Positions 59,690 through 64,000 of a DNA stretch of 64,000 nt are shown here, in pieces. The translations under genes and the position numbers were made by a program. Numbering within the stretch: the first letter of the stretch is position 1; every line of letters begins with the position of its first letter. The notes beneath the pieces are model-generated. The model had not been told where the DNA came from. It ran no database searches and was given only the letters and a program-made list of their open reading frames with translations. Source of the stretch: Macrostomum hystrix. Lineage: Eukaryota; Platyhelminthes; Macrostomidae. The stretch is taken from positions 620,001-684,000 of the forward strand of contig CATNEN010000032.1 in assembly GCA_950097015.1 (NCBI GenBank). The letters run 5' to 3'.

Positions 59690-59810
59690 AAATCCACTAT
59701 ACTAAAAATGAAATGGTTGGTTGCTTGGTTGCTTGTAATTGATTTTCTCCCGAACGGCTCAACCGATTTTCACCATTTCTTCACCAAAAGATGCCAAATA
59801 TGGGGACAAT
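59690..59810 (+). mobile_element. Possible Helitron-type terminal fragment
   Basis: ccactatactaaaaatgaaa, two ggttgcttg words and ctcccgaacggctcaaccga follow one another. From memory, this order resembles the terminal motif of many non-autonomous animal Helitrons (TATACTA ... AACGGCT-AACCGATTTT). No second end or coding part was found. Confidence 0.3.
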
Positions 59811-60289
59811 TATACACGTATTTTTATTAAGCTTAACTTTATTGCTAAGGGGATTAAATATTCGAAAAACATGATTTTTTAAAGGTCAAATAATCTTGGC
59901 CTATTGAGAATTTTACTCACTGCCACTGAATTAGAATTGCATCGTCAAATTGCGCAACAACCCCTAGCTGATTGAATTTGAAGCCTGCACTCTGGAGACA
60001 AATTGGAAATAAATGTACACAACCAACCGCGAGACTAAGTGTACTCTATTTTCTCACTTCATTGTACAAAGCCAGAACTTTGAAAATTCATTTTATAAGG
60101 CTGATTTTTCACCCACTAACCAACAGTCGGAATAGCCGATGTGTAGGCACTGCATGGGAATAAGTTAGGCTAGGCTAGGGTTCGATTCTGCACTGCGTCA
60201 AATCATTTAGACGAATTTTTAGCCAGTAGTGATTGAAGATTATTTTAGTTTATTTTTTTCATTTCGTAAATAAAATATCATAAATCATA
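59811..60289. other. Spacer before the 23-bp array
   Basis: AT-rich unique sequence; no gene is visible. Confidence 0.6.
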
Positions 60290-62410
60290 GCAAACCAGAG
60301 TTTGAATCAGTGCAACAATACAGTTTGAATCATGGCTAAACCAGAGTCTGAATCATGGCTAAACCAGAGTTTAAATCAAGGCTAAACCAGAGTTTGAATC
60401 ATGGCTAAACCAGAGTTTGAATCATGGCTAAACCAGCGTCTGAATCATGGCTAAACCAGAGTTTGAATCATGGCTAAACCAGAGCTTGAATCATGGCAAA
60501 ACCAGAGTTTGAATCATTAGCCAACCAGAGTTTGAATCATAGCCAACCAGAGTTTGAATCATGGCTAAACCAGAGACTAAATCATGGCTACACCAGGCTT
60601 TGAATCATGGCTAAACCATCATCATCAGCATGGCTAAACTAGAGTTTGAATCATGGCTAAACCAGAGTTTGAATAATGGCTACACCAGAGTTTGAATCAT
60701 GGCTAAACCAGAGTCTGAATCATGGCTAAACCATCATCATCAGCATGGCTAAACCAGCGTCTGAATCATGGCTAAACCAGCGTCTGAATCATGGCTAAAC
60801 CAGAGTTTGAATCATGGCTAAACCAGAGTTTGAATCATAGCCAACCAGAGTTTGAATCTTGGCTAAACCAGAGTTTCAATCATGGCTAACCCAGCGTTTG
60901 AATCATGGCTAAACCAGAGTTTGAATCATGGCAAAAGCCGAGTTTTAATCATGGCTAAACAAGCGTCTGAATCATGGCTAAACCAGAGTTTCAATCATGG
61001 CTAAACCAGAGTTTCAGTCATGGCTAAACCAGCGTCTGAATCATGGCTAAACCAGAGTTTGAACCATGGCTAAACCAGAGTTTGAATCATGGCTAAACCA
61101 GAGTCTGAATCATGGCAAAACCAGAGTTTGAATCATGGCTAAACCAGAGTTTAAATCATGGCTAAACCAGCGTCTGAATCATGGCTAAACCAGAGTTTCA
61201 ATCATGGCTAAACCAGAGTTTCAATCATGGCTAAACCAGCGTCTGAATCATGGCTAAACCAGAGTTTGAATCATGGCTAAACCAGAGTTTAATCATGGCT
61301 AAACCAGCGTCTGAATCATGGCTAAACCAGAGTTTCAATCATGGCTAAACCAGAGTTTGAATCATGGCTAAACCAGAGTTTCAATCATGGCTAAACCAGC
61401 GTCTGAATCATGGCTAAACCAGCGTCTGAATCATGGCTAAACCAGAGTTTGAATCATGGCTAAACCAGAGTTTGAATCATGGCTAAACCAGAGTTTGAAT
61501 CATGGCTAAACCAGATCTTGAATCATGGCTAAACCAGAGTTTGAATCATGGCTAAACCAGCGTCTGAATCATGGCTAAACCAGAGTTTCAGTCATGGCTA
61601 AACCAGCGTCTGAATCATGGCTAAACCAGAGTTTGAACCATGGCTAAACCAGAGTTTGAATCATGGCTAAACCAGAGTCTGAATCATGGCAAAACCAGAG
61701 TTTGAATCATGGCTAAACCAGAGTTTAAATCATGGCTAAACCAGCGTCTGAATCATGGCTAAACCAGAGTTTCAATCATGGCTAAACCAGAGTTTCAATC
61801 ATGGCTAAACCAGCGTCTGAATCATGGCTAAACCAGAGTTTCAATCATGGCTAAACCAGAGTCTGAATCATGGCTAAACCAGCGTCTGAATCATGGCTAA
61901 ACCAGAGTTTGAATATTGGCTACACCAGAGTTTGAATCATGGCTAAACCAGAGACTAAATCATGGCTAAACCAGAGACTAAATCGTGGCTAAACCATCAT
62001 CATCAGCATGGCTAAACTAGAGTTTGAATAATGGCTACACCAGAGTTTGAATCAAGGCTAAACCAGAGTCTGAATCATGGCTAAACCAGAGTTTGAATCA
62101 TGGCTAAACCAGACTTTGAATCATAGCCAACCAGAGTTTGAATCTTGGCTAAACCAGAGTTTCAATCATGGCTAACCCAGCGTTTGAATCATGGCTAAAC
62201 CAGAGTTTGAATCATGGCAAAAACCGAGTTTCAATCATGGCTAACCCAGCGTTTGAATCATGGCTAAACCAGAGTTTGAATCTTGGCTAAACCAGAGTTT
62301 GAATCATAGCCAACCAGAGTCTGAATCATGGCAAAACGAGAGTTTGAATCATAGCCCACCAGGGTTTAAAACATGGCGAAACCTGAGTTTGAATCTTGGC
62401 TAACCCAGCG
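60290..62410. repeat. 23-bp minisatellite, about 2.1 kb
   Basis: Unit is aatcatggctaaaccagagt plus ttg, about 90 copies, with cgtctg, gtttca and catcatcatcagcatggc variants. Larger blocks recur (for example about 61,000-61,250 and about 61,570-61,830). Confidence 0.97.
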
Positions 62411-62439
62411 TTTGAAAAATCAACGTCAACTGGGGAGTC

Positions 62440-62585
62440 ATCATCAAAATGGGGATCATGGTGAACTGGGGGATCTTTGTCAACTGGGGGATCATTGTCA
62501 ACTGGGGGTTCATTGTCAACTGGGGGTTCATTGTCAACTGGGGGATCATTGTCAACTGGGGGATCATTGTCAACTGGGGGTTCAT
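62440..62585. repeat. 18-bp minisatellite (atcattgtcaactggggg)
   Basis: About 7-8 units of atcattgtcaactggggg/ttcattgtcaactggggg following the 23-bp array. Confidence 0.95.
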
Positions 62586-63180
62586 AGTAGCTTTAAAAAG
62601 CTGTAAATTCAGCTTCTAAAAAGTCTATACTAGACGAATTAAAAGTATTTCTGCTCCCCGAAGGGGGGCAAATCTTGCTAGTCTTTACTAATTATTAACC
62701 AAGTGTATAACTTTACGCATATGCATTTATCTAAGATAACTTTTTTGTCAGAGGCCAAAGGGAAAAATTCTAAATAATAAGGTTGGTTGTCTAACGATTT
62801 AAAAATAAATAAGCTTTGACGAATATATACTTTTCGATACATGTCGGATTGTGGAGTTTTATATGATTTGTCAGGCAATTTGATATGCCTGGGCAAGCAT
62901 TTTAGAACTTATGACAATTGAAAATTGCGGATTAATCTACAAAACATTTAGTTTCAGTAATGCAGATTTACATATTAAAGTTGTGATTAATAAGCCTATC
63001 TAAAGTGTTTTAATCAAACCGAGGCAGAGGGCAATAAGGCGCGTAAATACATTGATCATAATTTCTGTAGCTTACTAGTAGCGATGCCAGCTTAAAATTT
63101 TTAGGCCTGACCAAAAGGATGTATTTTCTAACCAAAAAATAGATTATAAGTCCATTTAGGATTTTGGGCACAAAAAAGTT
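62586..63180. other. Spacer before tRNA-Lys
   Basis: AT-rich unique DNA. It lies downstream of the minus-strand tRNA and contains no clear gene. Confidence 0.6.
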
Positions 63181-63253
63181 CGCCCGATGTGGGGCTCGAA
63201 CCCACGACCCTGGGATTAAGAGTCCCATGCTCTACCGACTGAGCTAACCGGGC
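63181..63253 (-). tRNA. tRNA-Lys (CUU anticodon)
   Basis: The 73-nt minus-strand sequence folds into a full cloverleaf. The acceptor stem is GCCCGGU with AUCGGGC, followed by discriminator G. The D arm is GCUC/GAGC. The anticodon stem UGGGA/UCCCA has loop CUCUUAA, with anticodon CUU at 63220-63218. The T arm is GUGGG/CCCAC with loop UUCGAGC. The internal A and B boxes are intact. It is nearly identical to the animal nuclear tRNA-Lys-CUU I know. There is no intron, and CCA is not encoded. Confidence 0.96.
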
Positions 63254-64000
63254 TTCAACATTTACAATGATTTTGCTACAATTTATTCAAATAACTGTGC
63301 AAGAAGTTTAAAAATTTAGCTTACCCTTACATGCTGGCTGCTGCCATCGCCAAGCTCCAAGCTCAAGTAATAGCCAGGACTTATAAATATAGGTAGAGGC
63401 GAGCTAAAAGAAAGTTCTAGTTGAGACTTGAGTACATCCCTTGTAAAGCAAGGCAGCGCGGAAAGAAAGCGGGGGTTGTTGAATGTATTTCATTCTCTCC
63501 TTCATCGAATGCACGCAAAAAATTACAGTATTGCACTTGATACATAAATATGGCCTCTCCAATCTCAAAGCACACTGTCAGTGCTTAAATTGCGCTGCGA
63601 CAGGTTAAATATAAGTAGGCACATGCGCAATCTAGTATATAGAATTCCCTCTCTATGGAAACCCTAGCTAGCTCGTTGCACACACTGTACAATACAAAAG
63701 CCTGCTTGCATTTTCACAATACAACACAATTATTAGCTTCGTCATTGCCTAAAGACGGAATGTTAGAAAAGCCTTGGGTTTTATGGGTTATGAATGAAAA
63801 TAATTATATAATGTATAATTCGGTCGCAGCATTCAGAGCTAAAACGCACTGATTTGATATCAAGTTTGATACAGAGCAAAAACATTCAAAGCACGTCTAG
63901 TTTATATCGCAAAAGGTAATAAAACTCAAACTTCAGCATGCGGTAACGCATTTACCACACAGATCACAAGATCCATTTTGATTACAGCGAGTCACAAAAA
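63254..64000. other. Right end of window, no gene recognised
   Basis: AT-rich; the 65-codon frame at 63,655-63,852 shows nothing recognisable. Confidence 0.6.

Overview
The window is animal nuclear DNA, most likely from an invertebrate protostome. The signs are interrupted genes with GT-AG introns, AATAAA polyadenylation signals, a eukaryotic-type tRNA-Lys(CUU), tRNA-derived SINEs, and neuropeptide precursors that end in RPRF-Gly, which is typical of lophotrochozoan and flatworm neuropeptide F (NPF). I cannot name the species. The dominant feature is tandem repeats: about 30 arrays with units from 4 to about 72 bp, many longer than 500 bp. Most long reading frames in the window are translations of these arrays, not genes.

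Layout. Positions 1 to about 24,100 hold microsatellites, minisatellites and spacer DNA, with no gene I can defend. From 24,124 to 40,838 (+) lies a receptor gene of the GDNF-receptor-alpha type. Six coding exons are visible. The N-terminal exon carries a signal-peptide-like segment, the middle exons carry serial cysteine-rich GDNF-receptor domains, and the last exon ends in a hydrophobic GPI-anchor-like tail. Every intron is phase 1. The first two are 7.7 and 5.9 kb and contain several minisatellites and a SINE. The initiator exon was not found. From 40.9 to 47.6 kb there are five more arrays.

From 48.5 to 56.8 kb lies a cluster of four small secreted-peptide precursors. Genes A (48,516-49,726 +) and B (50,084-51,434 +) end in RIRM-Gly. 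Genes C (53,772-54,164 +) and D (56,786-56,252 -) end in RPRF-Gly and are NPF-like. All four have a phase-2 intron inside the Arg codon just before the final Met/Phe-Gly, which is the classical intron signature of the NPY/NPF family. The four predicted amidated C-termini fit one motif, [FV]-L-x-[QN]-R-[PI]-R-[FM]-NH2. The RIRM-amide branch looks unusual and is the best candidate for something undescribed.

From 57.9 to 58.6 kb there is a possible two-exon gene of unknown function. From 60.3 to 62.6 kb there are two more arrays, and a tRNA-Lys gene lies on the minus strand at 63.2 kb. Functionally, the window combines a probable GPI-linked growth-factor co-receptor with a local family of amidated neuropeptides. 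Nothing in the sequence links the two directly.
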